Shown: positions 1 to 8,643, numbered from the stretch's first letter. The stretch is 34,018 nucleotides of DNA from Caballeronia sordidicola (GCF_002220365.1 NZ_MTHB01000020.1:1-34018); one strand, 5' to 3'. Notes: generated from the letters alone by a model not told the origin. Translations and numbers: made by a program.

Positions 1-812
1 CAGGCGCGGCCGCCGCTCCTGCCGCTCCTGCCGCCAATGGAAGCGCTCCTCATTACTCTGCTGGTGAAGTTCGCGTCTGGTTCAGCCATGAATTGACGGG
101 GCCGGTATCCAGCACGCGCTTGCTGCCCGCGATCCGCGAATTATTCGATACCGCCGGCCTGGCGCTCAAGGATTGCTCCGCGATCGCGTTCGGCGCCGGC
201 CCTGGCTCATTTACCGGTTTGCGCACGGCAACCGGCGTCGCGCAGGGGCTGGCTTTCGGGTTGAGCGTGCCGGTGGTGCCGGTCGGCACGTTGCTCGCCT
301 GCGCGGAGTTCGCGCGCTTGCACGACCCATCGGCGACGCGCGTGCTGGCGGCGCTCGACGCCCGCATGAACGAAGCGTACTGGGCGGACTTCCGCTGGGA
401 TCCAGTGGCGGGAGCGGCGGGCGAGTGGGCTACGGTCCAGGCCGCATCGCTTGATCTGCCCGAGGCGATTGTCCGGCCGGACGAGCCGTTCACGCTGGCG
501 GGCAATGCGGCGGCGGCTTTCGGCGAACGGTTGCCCATGCCGGCCGCCCCGGCGTGTCGTATCGATTTCGATGCGCTGCCGCATGCGTTGCCCGTGGCGC
601 TTGCCGGCTTGCGCGCGCTGCGTGCCGGCCGGACGGTCGCGCCGGATCAGGCCGCGCCGGAGTACGTACGCAACAAGGTCGCGCAGACCACCGCCGAGCG
701 GATGGACGCGCGTGCCGCCAAAGCTGCCGCCGCGGTTGCTGCTGCTGGAGATCAAGCCGGTCAGGCCGGCCCGGCCGCTGCGGTCGTTCAAACGACGGAG
801 CCTCTCCGGTGA
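1..812 (+). CDS. tsaB: TsaB, tRNA t6A37 synthesis protein (5' end missing)
   Basis: TsaB is the inactive Kae1-like partner of TsaD in making N6-threonylcarbamoyladenosine at position 37 of ANN-decoding tRNAs. The frame is open to the left edge, so the start codon and the first strand of the ASKHA fold (the usual AIDTS motif) lie outside the window. Visible are the SSTRLLPAIRELF segment, the family-typical GPGSFTGLRTA box at about 200-235, GTLLACAE, and LAALDARMNEAYWA. The tail APEYVRNKVAQTT is typical of burkholderial TsaB and is followed by a low-complexity Ala-rich end. The TTG at 93 lies inside the conserved domain and is not the real start. The stop codon overlaps the rimI start as GTGA, which suggests translational coupling. 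Identification is firm; the length cannot be given. Confidence 0.93.
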   Translation, partial: GAAAAPAAPAANGSAPHYSAGEVRVWFSHELTGPVSSTRLLPAIRELFDTAGLALKDCSAIAFGAGPGSFTGLRTATGVAQGLAFGLSVPVVPVGTLLACAEFARLHDPSATRVLAALDARMNEAYWADFRWDPVAGAAGEWATVQAASLDLPEAIVRPDEPFTLAGNAAAAFGERLPMPAAPACRIDFDALPHALPVALAGLRALRAGRTVAPDQAAPEYVRNKVAQTTAERMDARAAKAAAAVAAAGDQAGQAGPAAAVVQTTEPLR

Positions 813-1303
813 GCGGCGTGTTGATGGCGGATCGTTATCTGTCGTCGATGACGGAAGCCGATCTCGATGAGGTCGCCGCCATCGAGAAGCTCGCTTACGA
901 GTTTCCCTGGACCCGTGGCAATTTCCAGGACTCGCTGCGCAACGGCTATTTCGGCTTGTGCCTGCGCCATGTCACCGGGACCTTGCTGGGTTATTGCGTG
1001 TTGATGCCGGTCGTCGACGAAATGCATTTGCTGAACCTGTGCGTCGCGCCCCAGGCACAACACGCCGGCGCCGGGCTCACGTTGTTGCGCGAAGCGGTGC
1101 GCATCTCGCGGCATCAGAAACTCGAGGGCGTACTGCTGGAAGTGCGGCCGTCGAATCCGCGCGCCATTCAGCTTTACGAGCGCTTTGGTTTCGCCACCAT
1201 CGGGCGGCGCAAAAACTATTACCCCGCGCGGCACCGCTCGCGCGAGGATGCACTCGTCATGCGTCTGACGTTTTCAAAGGAGGCCGTGAATGGCGCTGCA
1301 TAA
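809..1303 (+). CDS. rimI: RimI, ribosomal protein/peptide N-alpha-acetyltransferase
   Basis: This GNAT-fold enzyme transfers acetyl from acetyl-CoA to the N-terminal amine of ribosomal protein S18 and possibly other proteins. The 164-residue product carries the GNAT features: the N-terminal MTEADLDEVAAIE and FPWTRGNF segments, the LNLCVAPQAQHAGAGLTLL acetyl-CoA loop, LLEVRPSNPRAIQLYERFGF and the RimI-typical RKNYYP end motif. I chose GTG 809 because it overlaps the tsaB stop (GTGA), has a GGAG element 8 bases upstream, and gives the MSGVL start I expect from homologs. An in-frame ATG at 824 is the alternative. The 3' end overlaps the next gene by 14 bases. The tsaB-rimI pairing is common in proteobacteria. 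Confidence 0.93.
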   Translation: MSGVLMADRYLSSMTEADLDEVAAIEKLAYEFPWTRGNFQDSLRNGYFGLCLRHVTGTLLGYCVLMPVVDEMHLLNLCVAPQAQHAGAGLTLLREAVRISRHQKLEGVLLEVRPSNPRAIQLYERFGFATIGRRKNYYPARHRSREDALVMRLTFSKEAVNGAA

Positions 1304-2294
1304 GTCGATGCTGGAAGAGTTCGGGCTGGGAACGCTCTGGGTGAGGCGGGGAGCGGCTTCGGCTTCGGCTGAATCGTCCACGGCCTTGCCTGATCAGTCG
1401 GCAGAATCGACGGCGATTGCGCTCGATCATGCCGCCGAGGTGCATCGGCCGGCTCCGCGCGTGCCGGTGGAAGCCGCGCACGCGCCGGTGGCCCGGAAAG
1501 CGGATCCAGTCGATACCCTCACGGCGCTCGATGCCGCTCTCTCCGCCGCCCAGACTAGCCAGGGCAACGCGCGTCAGGCGCCGTCTGCAGAGATCGACTC
1601 GTCCCGGGCCGATGCTGCCGAGCCGCCAGTCTTCGATGACCTCCCCTGGCTCGACGACGCGCCGCCGCAATCACTTGCGGCTTCGGAAACCATCGACGAC
1701 ACGGCCGCCGATATCGCGACCCTCGATTGGGACACGCTGGCCGCTCGGGTCGCCGTGTGCGAACGCTGCCGCTTGTGCGAGCGTCGCACGAACTCGGTGT
1801 TCGGCGTGGGTGACCGGGACGCGGACTGGATGCTGATCGGAGAAGCACCCGGTGAGAACGAGGACAAGCTGGGCGAGCCGTTCGTCGGTCAGGCGGGCAA
1901 GTTGCTCGACAGCATGCTGCACGCGGTGGCGTTATCGCGTGAGGACAACGTCTTCATTGCGAACGTGATCAAGTGCCGCCCGCCCGGTAACCGCAATCCG
2001 GAACTCGATGAAGTCGCGCGCTGCGAGCCCTATCTGAAGCGGCAGGTCGAGCTGGTCAAACCCAAGCTGATTGTTGCGCTTGGACGGTTTGCCGCACAGA
2101 GCCTGCTTAAGACGGAGGCGAGCATTGCGTCGCTGCGGGGACGGGTGCACGACTATCAAGGTGTGCCGGTCATCGTCACGTATCACCCAGCCTACTTGTT
2201 GCGCAGTCTCCCCGATAAAGCCAAGGCATGGGCCGATCTGTGTCTTGCCCAGGCTACTTATCGCAAGTCGCTGCAGGCGGCAGACGGCCCGTGA
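1290..2294 (+). CDS. Uracil-DNA glycosylase, family 4 (Fe-S type)
   Basis: The enzyme removes uracil from DNA to start base-excision repair. The catalytic domain occupies about residues 150-330 of 334. Likely 4Fe-4S ligands are Cys157 and Cys160 (Cys163 also nearby), Cys229 in VIKCRPPGNR, and Cys245 in ARCEPYL. The GEAPG motif (184-188) forms the active-site water loop and HPAYLLR (from His299) is the second motif. This is the family-4 pattern, not that of family-1 Ung. The first ~150 residues are an Ala/Ser/Asp-rich stretch of low complexity, probably disordered. ATG 1290 has a strong AAGGAGG about 7 bases upstream, inside the end of rimI. Co-transcription with rimI and the next gene is implied by the overlaps. 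Confidence 0.92.
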   Translation: MALHKSMLEEFGLGTLWVRRGAASASAESSTALPDQSAESTAIALDHAAEVHRPAPRVPVEAAHAPVARKADPVDTLTALDAALSAAQTSQGNARQAPSAEIDSSRADAAEPPVFDDLPWLDDAPPQSLAASETIDDTAADIATLDWDTLAARVAVCERCRLCERRTNSVFGVGDRDADWMLIGEAPGENEDKLGEPFVGQAGKLLDSMLHAVALSREDNVFIANVIKCRPPGNRNPELDEVARCEPYLKRQVELVKPKLIVALGRFAAQSLLKTEASIASLRGRVHDYQGVPVIVTYHPAYLLRSLPDKAKAWADLCLAQATYRKSLQAADGP

Positions 2295-3289
2295 CGCCTG
2301 CGGACACGATCACGCCATTCCACGATCCCGCTGTTCGGGATCTCGCGTGGCTGTTGTTCTCGCCGGACTTGCTGAGCGCTTCGCACGCGGGCGCGCCGCT
2401 CGCTCGTCCCACCGCAACCGAGATAGAGCGCGAAGCCGCGCTCGTCTGGCTCGCTGCGCTCGATCGCGACCCCGCGGCGCTCCACGCGCAGGTTCACAAA
2501 CCGTCGCTGACGCGGCTCGGCTTCTACGCCGAAGCGTTGCTCGAATACTTCCTCACACATGGCCCGCACGCGCGGCTGATCGCGGCGAACATTCCATTGC
2601 GCACGGCTGAACGTACGCTCGGCGAAGTCGACTTCCTGTTGGAGAACGTGCGTGGCGATCGGCTGCACTGGGAACTCGCGGTGAAGTTTTATCTGCACAT
2701 CGGCGAGGGTAAGGGGGCCGCGACGCTAGCTCACTACGTCGGTCCGAATCTGCAGGATCGCTTCGACCTGAAGCACGCGAGGCTCTTGAATCATCAGTTG
2801 GGTCTGAGTGCGCGCGATGAGTTCGTGACGCTCGGTTTCGAAGGTCCGTGGCGCGCCGAGATGTTCGTCAAAGGGCGCTTGTTTTATCGCGATGACGGTC
2901 TCAATCGCAGTCTCGTGTCGAACCCGCCACCCGAACTTGCCGGCGATCATCTGCGAGGCTGGTGGAAAACGGCGTCGGAGTGGCGGGACTCGAAGGCCGA
3001 TGGACTGTTTGCTTCGTTGCCGAGATTGGGATGGATGGCAGAACGAATTTTATCGGCGCAAGAGGGGGATGCGCTGGTTGAGCAGACGGCGGTTTTGTCT
3101 GAGCGCGTAGCAACGCTGTCGTCGCCGATCATGGTCGCGCGCTACGAGCGTTACGAGCGCTACGACGGCCACGACTCCTCGACCGGCGATGTTTGGCGCG
3201 AGCACTCGCGCGGTTTTATCGTGCCCGATGAATGGCCGGCGCGCGCCGCGGACTTCGCGACTGACTTCGCGACTGACTTCGCGACTTAG
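2291..3289 (+). CDS. DUF1853 family protein
   Basis: This 332-residue product has no known function; I recognise it as the DUF1853 family. Visible segments typical of the family are the DPAVRDLAWLLFSPDLL start, the LGFYAEALLEYFL and ANIPLRTAERTLGEVDFLL blocks, WELAVKFYLH, and FIVPDEWP near the C-terminus. The GEVDFLL...WELAVKFYL spacing resembles a PD-(D/E)XK nuclease core (acidic residues on one strand, E-x-K on the next); this is my inference and untested. The GTG at 2291 overlaps the upstream stop as GTGA and is preferred over an in-frame start at 2228 inside the glycosylase gene. The last 12 residues are DFAT repeated three times, from a 12-bp tandem repeat abutting the stop codon. Confidence 0.82.
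   Translation: MTPADTITPFHDPAVRDLAWLLFSPDLLSASHAGAPLARPTATEIEREAALVWLAALDRDPAALHAQVHKPSLTRLGFYAEALLEYFLTHGPHARLIAANIPLRTAERTLGEVDFLLENVRGDRLHWELAVKFYLHIGEGKGAATLAHYVGPNLQDRFDLKHARLLNHQLGLSARDEFVTLGFEGPWRAEMFVKGRLFYRDDGLNRSLVSNPPPELAGDHLRGWWKTASEWRDSKADGLFASLPRLGWMAERILSAQEGDALVEQTAVLSERVATLSSPIMVARYERYERYDGHDSSTGDVWREHSRGFIVPDEWPARAADFATDFATDFAT
3251..3286 (+). repeat. 12-bp tandem repeat x3 at the end of the DUF1853 gene
   Basis: Three perfect copies of GACTTCGCGACT run directly into the TAG stop (3287-3289). They stay in frame and encode DFAT three times. They lie beyond the conserved part of the protein, so copy-number change would be tolerated. Confidence 0.97.
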
Positions 3290-3331
3290 GCATGCTTGAC
3301 CCGGTCGAGCTCACGCGTAGCAAACCTGACC

Positions 3332-4138
3332 TCACCACCACCTGAAAAAATGATGCACCGGGCCAACTCCGTGCCCGACTTCCAGCCGCGTGCTCTGTTC
3401 AATCGCGCCGGTCAGATAAAGCTTGGCGTCGGCGGTAGCGGCAGTGAGCGAGTCACGTTGGGGCAGCAGCGCCGCAATCGACGACGACAACGTGCACCCC
3501 GTCCCATGCGTGTTCTTCACCGGCACGCGCGGCCCGCCAAGCCGCAGCGATCCGCTGTCCTCGATCAGCCAGTCGGGGCTATCGGCGGAACTCAGATGGC
3601 CGCCTTTCATCAACACTGCCCGCGCGCCCAATGCTCGCAGCGCTTCGCCCTGGCGCACCATTGCGTCTTCATCTTGGGCTGACGCCACGTTCAGCAACGC
3701 AGCCGCTTCCGGCAAATTTGGTGTGACCAGCGTCGCGAGCGGCAGCAGTTCTTCGCGCAACGCCGCCACTGCATCCGGCGCAAGCAAAGCGTGATTGCTC
3801 TTGGAAATCATCACGGTATCAAGCACCACATGCACCGGCCGATATCGACGCAACGCCGCCGCTACCGCGCGCACTACATTGGCATTGGCGAGCATGCCGA
3901 TCTTCACGGCATCGATGCGGATGTCGTCGAAAACGGCGTCAAGCTGAGCGGAGACGAACGACGCGTCGGGCGTATGAATAGCCGTCACGCCGCGCGTGTT
4001 CTGCGCGGTGAGGGCAGTGATAACGGACAACCCGTAAGCGCCGAGCGCCGAGAACGCCTTGAGGTCGGCCTGGATGCCCGCGCCGCCGCCGGAATCGGAA
4101 CCGGCGATGGTGAGGACGTTGGGGATCGGATGGGTCAT
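3332..4138 (-). CDS. thiD: Hydroxymethylpyrimidine/phosphomethylpyrimidine kinase ThiD
   Basis: ThiD phosphorylates HMP and then HMP-P with ATP to give HMP-PP for thiamine synthesis. The 268-residue protein has the ribokinase-like fold signatures: [19 protein letters not shown] at residues 10-28, the VTPNLPEA block, VLMKGGHL, and the anion-hole motif [12 protein letters not shown] near the C-terminus. I chose ATG 4138, which gives [13 protein letters not shown]; a TTG three codons upstream (4147) is less likely. It sits 15 bases after thiE, so the order of transcription is thiM, thiE, thiD. The gene converges on the DUF1853 gene with a 42-base gap in which I see no convincing terminator. Confidence 0.95.
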   Translation of the reverse strand: MTHPIPNVLTIAGSDSGGGAGIQADLKAFSALGAYGLSVITALTAQNTRGVTAIHTPDASFVSAQLDAVFDDIRIDAVKIGMLANANVVRAVAAALRRYRPVHVVLDTVMISKSNHALLAPDAVAALREELLPLATLVTPNLPEAAALLNVASAQDEDAMVRQGEALRALGARAVLMKGGHLSSADSPDWLIEDSGSLRLGGPRVPVKNTHGTGCTLSSSIAALLPQRDSLTAATADAKLYLTGAIEQSTRLEVGHGVGPVHHFFRWW

Positions 4139-4153
4139 GGTCTTCAAGAGGAT

Positions 4154-4792
4154 TCAAGAGGCTTCGTGCAATTGCCGTGCGGCGAGTTGCGGGTCGACAG
4201 CGGTGCAGATCGCGGATACCACCGCGATACCGCCCGGCCCCACGCGTTTGACAGCGGCGGCGTTGTGCAGCTGGATTCCGCCGATCGCCACCGTCTGATG
4301 AAGAGAGCGGGCACACAACGCGCCGAGGCCGTCGATACCGCATGCCGCCGATGCGTCCGGCTTGGTCGGCGTATCGAATACCGGGCCCACGCCGACGTAA
4401 TCGATCATGGCGCCTAGTGTGTTGGCATGATCGACCTGCAGCGCATCCGATACCGACAGCCCGATCAGCGCCTGTGCCCCAAGCAGCTTCCTGGCGACAT
4501 CCGGCGGCAAGTCGTTCTGGCCGATATGCACGCCATCGGCGCCAGCTGCGAGCGCGACATCCAGATGGTCATTGATGATGAGCGGCACGCCATACCGGCG
4601 CGTAAGCGGCAACAGATCGAGCGCAAGCTCAAGCCACGCGCGTTTGTGCCATTCGGGCGCGCGCAGTTGCACGATCGTGACGCCGCCAGCGAGCGCCGCC
4701 CGCGTGACATCGAGCGCGCGTGCATGGCCGCCGCACTGGACGGGATCGAGGACGAGATACAGCGCGAGATCAAGGTCCATGCGAGGGATCAT
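4154..4792 (-). CDS. thiE: Thiamine-phosphate synthase ThiE
   Basis: ThiE joins HMP-PP and hydroxyethylthiazole phosphate to form thiamine monophosphate. The 212-residue TIM-barrel protein shows [14 protein letters not shown] (substrate and diphosphate binding), the [24 protein letters not shown] block typical of the family, [23 protein letters not shown], and the phosphate-binding VAIGGIQ and GGIAVVSAI segments. The frame continues upstream into thiM, but conservation begins at [12 protein letters not shown], so ATG 4792 (10 bases after the thiM stop) is the likely start, with ATG 4780 as the alternative. The product links the HMP arm (ThiD) and the thiazole arm (ThiM) encoded on either side. 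Confidence 0.94.
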   Translation of the reverse strand: MIPRMDLDLALYLVLDPVQCGGHARALDVTRAALAGGVTIVQLRAPEWHKRAWLELALDLLPLTRRYGVPLIINDHLDVALAAGADGVHIGQNDLPPDVARKLLGAQALIGLSVSDALQVDHANTLGAMIDYVGVGPVFDTPTKPDASAACGIDGLGALCARSLHQTVAIGGIQLHNAAAVKRVGPGGIAVVSAICTAVDPQLAARQLHEAS

Positions 4793-4802
4793 TCGAGCTT
4801 CA

Positions 4803-5618
4803 TCACGCGCCGGATGCCACGTCGCGAGACACGAGCGTGGCGGCGAACAGGTTGGCATCGAGCGATGCCAACCTGTCGAGATACGCGACCGCGAAACTGC
4901 CGGGCAATGCGGCGTCGCGCGATGCCAATTCGCCCGCGATGCTCGAATAGGCGATAGCGGCGACTGTCGCGGCCCAGCGGTCATCGTGATCGGCACCGCC
5001 CACAAATGCCGCGACCGTCGCTGATAGCGCGCAGCCCACGCCGGTCACGCGTGTCATCAACGGCGATCCGTTCGAGAGCGCGATCGTCCGGCGGCCGTCG
5101 GTGACGTAATCGGTTTGACCGGTGACGGCGACAACAGCGCCTGTATTCAGCGCGAGAAGTTGGGCTGCGTCGAGCGCGGCTTCGGCGAAAGCAGTGCTGT
5201 CGACGCCGCGTGCGCTGGATTCGCCACCCGACAAGCTGATGATCTCCGACGCGTTGCCGCGAATCACGGTCGGATGTGCATCGAGCAGATCGAACGCGAA
5301 TGCCGTGCGAAAACTCAGCGGGCCGACCGCGACGGGATCGAGTACCCACGGTTTGTGCGCGCGATGGGCGGCCTCGACGGCGGCGCGAATCGCCTTGCTT
5401 TGCGGCAAGTCGAGCGTGCCGAGATTCACCGATACCGCGTTGGCCAGCGGCACGAATTCACCCACTTCCTCGCGGGCGATGACCATTGCGGGTGCGGCGC
5501 CCAGCGCGAGCAGCACGTTCGCCGTGAAGTTCGTGACAACGAGATTCGTCAGGCAGTGGACGAGCGGCGCGCGTTCGCGCACGCGCACGGCGAACGAATA
5601 GAGATCGGCGGCGAGCAT
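4803..5618 (-). CDS. thiM: Hydroxyethylthiazole kinase ThiM
   Basis: ThiM phosphorylates salvaged 4-methyl-5-(2-hydroxyethyl)thiazole. The 271-residue protein contains the family block PLVHCLTNLVVTNFTAN, LGAAPAM, NLGTLD, KPWVLDPVAVG, IRGNASEI, and the catalytic-loop motif GVGCALSATVAAF with the conserved Cys. The frame is open upstream to 5738, but MLAADLYSFAVRVRERAPLVH is the natural N-terminus, so I take ATG 5618. No TPP riboswitch consensus (CTGAGA / ACCC...GATCTG boxes) is visible in the upstream 130 bases, although thiM genes often carry one. The three genes together support salvage of both thiamine halves rather than de novo synthesis. Confidence 0.94.
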   Translation of the reverse strand: MLAADLYSFAVRVRERAPLVHCLTNLVVTNFTANVLLALGAAPAMVIAREEVGEFVPLANAVSVNLGTLDLPQSKAIRAAVEAAHRAHKPWVLDPVAVGPLSFRTAFAFDLLDAHPTVIRGNASEIISLSGGESSARGVDSTAFAEAALDAAQLLALNTGAVVAVTGQTDYVTDGRRTIALSNGSPLMTRVTGVGCALSATVAAFVGGADHDDRWAATVAAIAYSSIAGELASRDAALPGSFAVAYLDRLASLDANLFAATLVSRDVASGA

Positions 5619-5708
5619 GGGCAGGGTGTAAAGAAAATGGTGATAAGCGGGATTATCGCGCGCCGGGCGGCTGAGTGCCCAGTGTGGCCTCAGGCTTTGG
5701 TCTGGTTC

Positions 5709-5736
5709 GGCCAGGGGTGATCCACACGCCCTGGCC
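5709..5736 (-). terminator. GC hairpin between lplT and thiM
   Basis: A perfect 8-bp inverted repeat (GGCCAGGG / CCCTGGCC, 12-base loop) lies 17 bases after the lplT stop and about 90 bases before thiM. No T-run follows on the minus strand, so it is at best a partial or Rho-assisted terminator. It could also be a leader element of thiM. Confidence 0.5.
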
Positions 5737-5740
5737 ACCG

Positions 5741-5762
5741 CTCAATGACGTCTCAATGACGT
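5741..5762 (-). repeat. 11-bp tandem duplication spanning the lplT stop
   Basis: Two perfect copies of CTCAATGACGT (given on the + strand). The lplT stop codon (5753-5755) is inside the lplT-proximal copy; the other copy lies just downstream of the gene. Confidence 0.95.
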
Positions 5763-7060
5763 GATTCGCCGATCAGCGCGACCGAATCGAAGGCCCGCTG
5801 ATTCGCCTGATGCCGCCGCATGACAAAGTACATCATCAGGCAGACGAAGGTGCCGAACAGCACGATCACGAATTGAATCGGCACGTCGAGCCAGACGAGC
5901 ACTGCGTACAGGCACAACATCACGAGCACCGAGAGGTTCTCGTTGAAGTTTTGCACTGCAATAGAGTGACCCGCCGACAACAGCACGTGGCCGCGATGCT
6001 GCAGCAGCGCATTCATTGGCACCACGAAAAAGCCCGACAGGCCGCCCACGATCATCAGGAAGATATACGCGACGATCAAATAACCCGGAATATGCATCCG
6101 GCCGAAATAGATGCCCCAGTGCACGGGAAACAGATGCTTCGAATAGAACGCGAGCAGCATCACCGCAACGCCCATCATGATGCCGACCGGCAGCACGGAA
6201 AGCGACTTCTTCAGCGGCACGCGGGCGGCCGCGAGAATAGCGCCGACCGCGACGCCGACCGCGATGATCGCCTGCAAAATGGCGGCCTCGGACAACGACA
6301 TGCCGAGCGACACTTCCGCCCATTTGAGCACGATGAACTGCAGCGTCGCGCCCGCGCCCCAGAACAGCGTGGTCACGGCAAGCGAGATCTGGCCGAGCTT
6401 GTCGTTCCAGAGCGCGTTGAAACAATCGGCGAAATCGGTGATCAGTTTGATCGGCCGATGTTCCTGCTTCGGATAACGCGCGCCCGTGTCGGGAATCCGC
6501 AGATTGAAGATGGCCGCGACAATGTACATGAGCACGATCACGAGCATGGCGCCTTCGGCAGGGGTATCGACCTTCGGAATGTGCAACTGAAGAATGTGCG
6601 AGGCAATGTGCGGACTGATCAACGCACCGCCCATGACGGTGCCCAGGATGATCGAACCTACCGTCGTGCCCTCGATCCAGCCGTTCGCCGCGACCAGCCG
6701 GTCAGCCGGCAACAGCTCGGTGAGAATGCCGTATTTCGCGGGCGAATACGCAGCGGCGCCGAACCCGACAATGCCATAGGCGAGCAACGGATGCGCACCG
6801 ACCAGCATCGTCAGGCAGCCGACGACCTTGATCGAGTTGGTGACGAACATCACGTGGCCCTTCGGTCTCGAGTCTGCGAAGGCACCGACGAAAGCGGCCA
6901 GAACTACGTATGACAGCACAAAAAACAGCTTGAGCAGCGGCGTCATCCAGTTCGGAGCGTGAAGATCTTTCAGCAGTGCGATCGCAGCGATCAGAAGGGC
7001 GTTGTCGGCCAGCGACGAGAAAAACTGCGCGGCCATGATGGTGTAAAAACCTTTTTTCAT
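5753..7060 (-). CDS. lplT: Lysophospholipid transporter LplT (MFS)
   Basis: LplT flips lysophospholipids such as lyso-PE across the inner membrane for re-acylation. The 435-residue protein has about 12 hydrophobic segments of the MFS fold. The LplT-typical N-terminus is MKKGFYTIMAAQFFSSLADNALL-like, with the D-N pair in helix 1, followed by FVGAFADSRPKGHVM (the loop 2-3 MFS motif) and GAAAYSPAKYGIL. ATG 7060 starts the conserved sequence, with only a weak GGA element upstream. In enterobacteria lplT is next to aas, the acyltransferase that uses the flipped lipid; no aas is present here. A bifunctional MFS-acyltransferase is excluded because the protein ends after the membrane domain. Confidence 0.92.
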   Translation of the reverse strand: MKKGFYTIMAAQFFSSLADNALLIAAIALLKDLHAPNWMTPLLKLFFVLSYVVLAAFVGAFADSRPKGHVMFVTNSIKVVGCLTMLVGAHPLLAYGIVGFGAAAYSPAKYGILTELLPADRLVAANGWIEGTTVGSIILGTVMGGALISPHIASHILQLHIPKVDTPAEGAMLVIVLMYIVAAIFNLRIPDTGARYPKQEHRPIKLITDFADCFNALWNDKLGQISLAVTTLFWGAGATLQFIVLKWAEVSLGMSLSEAAILQAIIAVGVAVGAILAAARVPLKKSLSVLPVGIMMGVAVMLLAFYSKHLFPVHWGIYFGRMHIPGYLIVAYIFLMIVGGLSGFFVVPMNALLQHRGHVLLSAGHSIAVQNFNENLSVLVMLCLYAVLVWLDVPIQFVIVLFGTFVCLMMYFVMRRHQANQRAFDSVALIGESRH

Positions 7061-7291
7061 CTGATCCGATGCTAGTCCGCACTGCGGGTAATCCGCCCCG
7101 CTCGCACGCGGCGCGCTCGTCTCTCGCGTCCGGGCTTGCGCTCAGGCTCCCGTTCAGGCAATTTCTGTTCGAAATGGGTTGTGTGCACGGCTTTATAACA
7201 CGAAAATAGGCGCATTCTGACTAGCAGTAACCTGCATGACAATTCGCAGACGTTCAGGCCGGAACGTCACCGGTCTGCAAGGTAGCGATAA

Positions 7292-7339
7292 GGTATTGAT
7301 TCGGGTATTGATTCGGGTACCGATTCAGCTATTGGTTCA
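7292..7339 (+). repeat. 12-bp degenerate tandem repeat, four copies
   Basis: Units GGTATTGATTCG (7292-7303), an identical copy (7304-7315), GGTACCGATTCA (7316-7327) and GCTATTGGTTCA (7328-7339). The copies decay towards alr. They are non-coding and lie about 230 bases upstream of the alr start. Confidence 0.9.
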
Positions 7340-7435
7340 CCAAATCGGGTATTTTCGAATTTATCACCGTGTGCACGGTCTCTTAGCAAGCGGCCATCAT
7401 ATGCAATGATTGATCGCTGACGTGATCCATCCCAA

Positions 7436-7482
7436 GCGGCCGATCGCTTTCGATAGATCATCAATAGGGCACGATCGGCCGC
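7436..7482. promoter_or_regulatory. 11-bp perfect inverted repeat upstream of alr
   Basis: GCGGCCGATCG (7436-7446) and its exact reverse complement (7472-7482) are separated by 25 bases, about 90-137 bases upstream of alr. The dyad could be a two-site operator or a cruciform. No T-run follows on either side, so a terminator is unlikely. I do not recognise the factor. Confidence 0.5.
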
Positions 7483-7572
7483 CTCCGTGCCGGCTGGAAA
7501 CGCAGCCTTCAGACAATCGTCGAGCTACAGTCCGCTCTTGCATAATCACCTGTTTTCTCCAACCGACCTCCC

Positions 7573-8643
7573 ATGCCGCGCCCGATATCCGCCACGATCC
7601 ACACCGCCGCACTTGCCAGCAATCTCGCCGTCGCACGCCGTCATGCGCCGAAATCCAAGATATGGGCCGTGGTCAAGGCTAATGCATATGGCCATGGTGT
7701 GGCGCGAGCGTTCCCCGGATTGCGCGCAACGGACGGCTTCGGTCTTCTTGACCTTGAAGAAGCGGTTAAGTTGCGTGAGCTGGGTTGGGCAGGTCCTATC
7801 CTGCTGCTGGAAGGGTTTTTCCGTCCGACGGATATCGACGTGATCGATCGTTACAGCCTGACGACGGGAGTGCATTGCGATGAACAGTTGCGGATGCTGG
7901 AAATGGCGCGACTGTCGAAGCCGGTCAATATCCAGTTGAAAATGAACAGCGGCATGAACCGGCTCGGTTATACGCCGGAGCGTTTCCGGGCAGCGTGGGA
8001 ACGGGCGCGGGCGGTGCAGGGCATTGGCCAGATTACGCTGATGACGCATTTTTCCGATGCCGACGGTCCGCGCGGTATCAGTCATCAACTCGAAGCGTTC
8101 GAACGCGGTGCCGAAGGCATTGCGGGCGCGCGCAGCCTTGCCAACTCCGCGGCCACGCTGTGGCATGCAGCGGCGCATTTCGACTGGGTGCGGCCCGGCA
8201 TCATTTTGTACGGCGGCTCGCCTTCGGGTAAAACGGCCGATATCGCCACCACTGGATTGAAGCCCGCCATGACGCTTGCCTCCGAGCTGATCGCCGTGCA
8301 GGCGGTGCCGGCGGGTCACTCGGTGGGCTACGGTTCGGTGTTCTCAGCTACAGGTCCTATGCGGATCGGCATAGTGGCGTGCGGTTATGCGGACGGTTAT
8401 CCTCGAGTGGCGCCTGAAGGTACGCCGGTTATCGTCGATGGCGTAGTGACGCGGATTGTCGGTCGGGTGTCCATGGACATGCTGACGGTCGACCTGACCC
8501 CGGTGCCGAACGCGGGAATTGGTGCGCCCGTGGAGTTGTGGGGCACGAAGCTGCCGATCGACGACGTGGCCGCTGCGTGCGGCACGATCGGTTATGAGTT
8601 GATGTGCGCAGTTGCGCCGCGCGTGCCGATGCGGGCAGAGTAG
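7573..8643 (+). CDS. alr: Alanine racemase
   Basis: This PLP enzyme interconverts L- and D-alanine, supplying D-Ala for peptidoglycan. The 356-residue protein has the N-terminal PLP motif [10 protein letters not shown] with Schiff-base Lys35 and Tyr39, the MNSGMNRLG segment, the phosphate-binding and catalytic HSVGYGSVF motif with the second catalytic base Tyr253, and the C-terminal CGYADGYPR and [12 protein letters not shown] blocks. Length and sequence fit the single-domain Alr/DadX group. With no dadA or Lrp-type regulator adjacent, the biosynthetic role is favoured over alanine catabolism. It is followed 66 bases later by radA in the same direction. Confidence 0.95.
   Translation: MPRPISATIHTAALASNLAVARRHAPKSKIWAVVKANAYGHGVARAFPGLRATDGFGLLDLEEAVKLRELGWAGPILLLEGFFRPTDIDVIDRYSLTTGVHCDEQLRMLEMARLSKPVNIQLKMNSGMNRLGYTPERFRAAWERARAVQGIGQITLMTHFSDADGPRGISHQLEAFERGAEGIAGARSLANSAATLWHAAAHFDWVRPGIILYGGSPSGKTADIATTGLKPAMTLASELIAVQAVPAGHSVGYGSVFSATGPMRIGIVACGYADGYPRVAPEGTPVIVDGVVTRIVGRVSMDMLTVDLTPVPNAGIGAPVELWGTKLPIDDVAAACGTIGYELMCAVAPRVPMRAE

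Larger units (their letters stand above)
7061..7572. other. Divergent intergenic region lplT/alr (512 bp)
   Basis: This stretch holds no ORF I would call. Both flanking genes start outward from it, so it must carry two promoters. For alr the clearest element is a CATAAT -10 candidate at 7541-7546, which would give a leader of about 20 bases; I see no good -35 box, and no Shine-Dalgarno before ATG 7573. It also contains a 12-bp degenerate tandem repeat and an 11-bp inverted repeat, listed separately. The middle (about 7290-7420) is less GC-rich than the surrounding genes. Confidence 0.7.

Noticed and set aside
5619..5752. TPP riboswitch before thiM
   Set aside because: Reading the minus strand I found none of the conserved aptamer boxes; only a simple hairpin is present.
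5810..6913. 367-codon plus-strand ORF opposite lplT
   Set aside because: His/Arg/Asp-rich translation typical of an antisense shadow; the lplT frame has clear membrane segments and family motifs.
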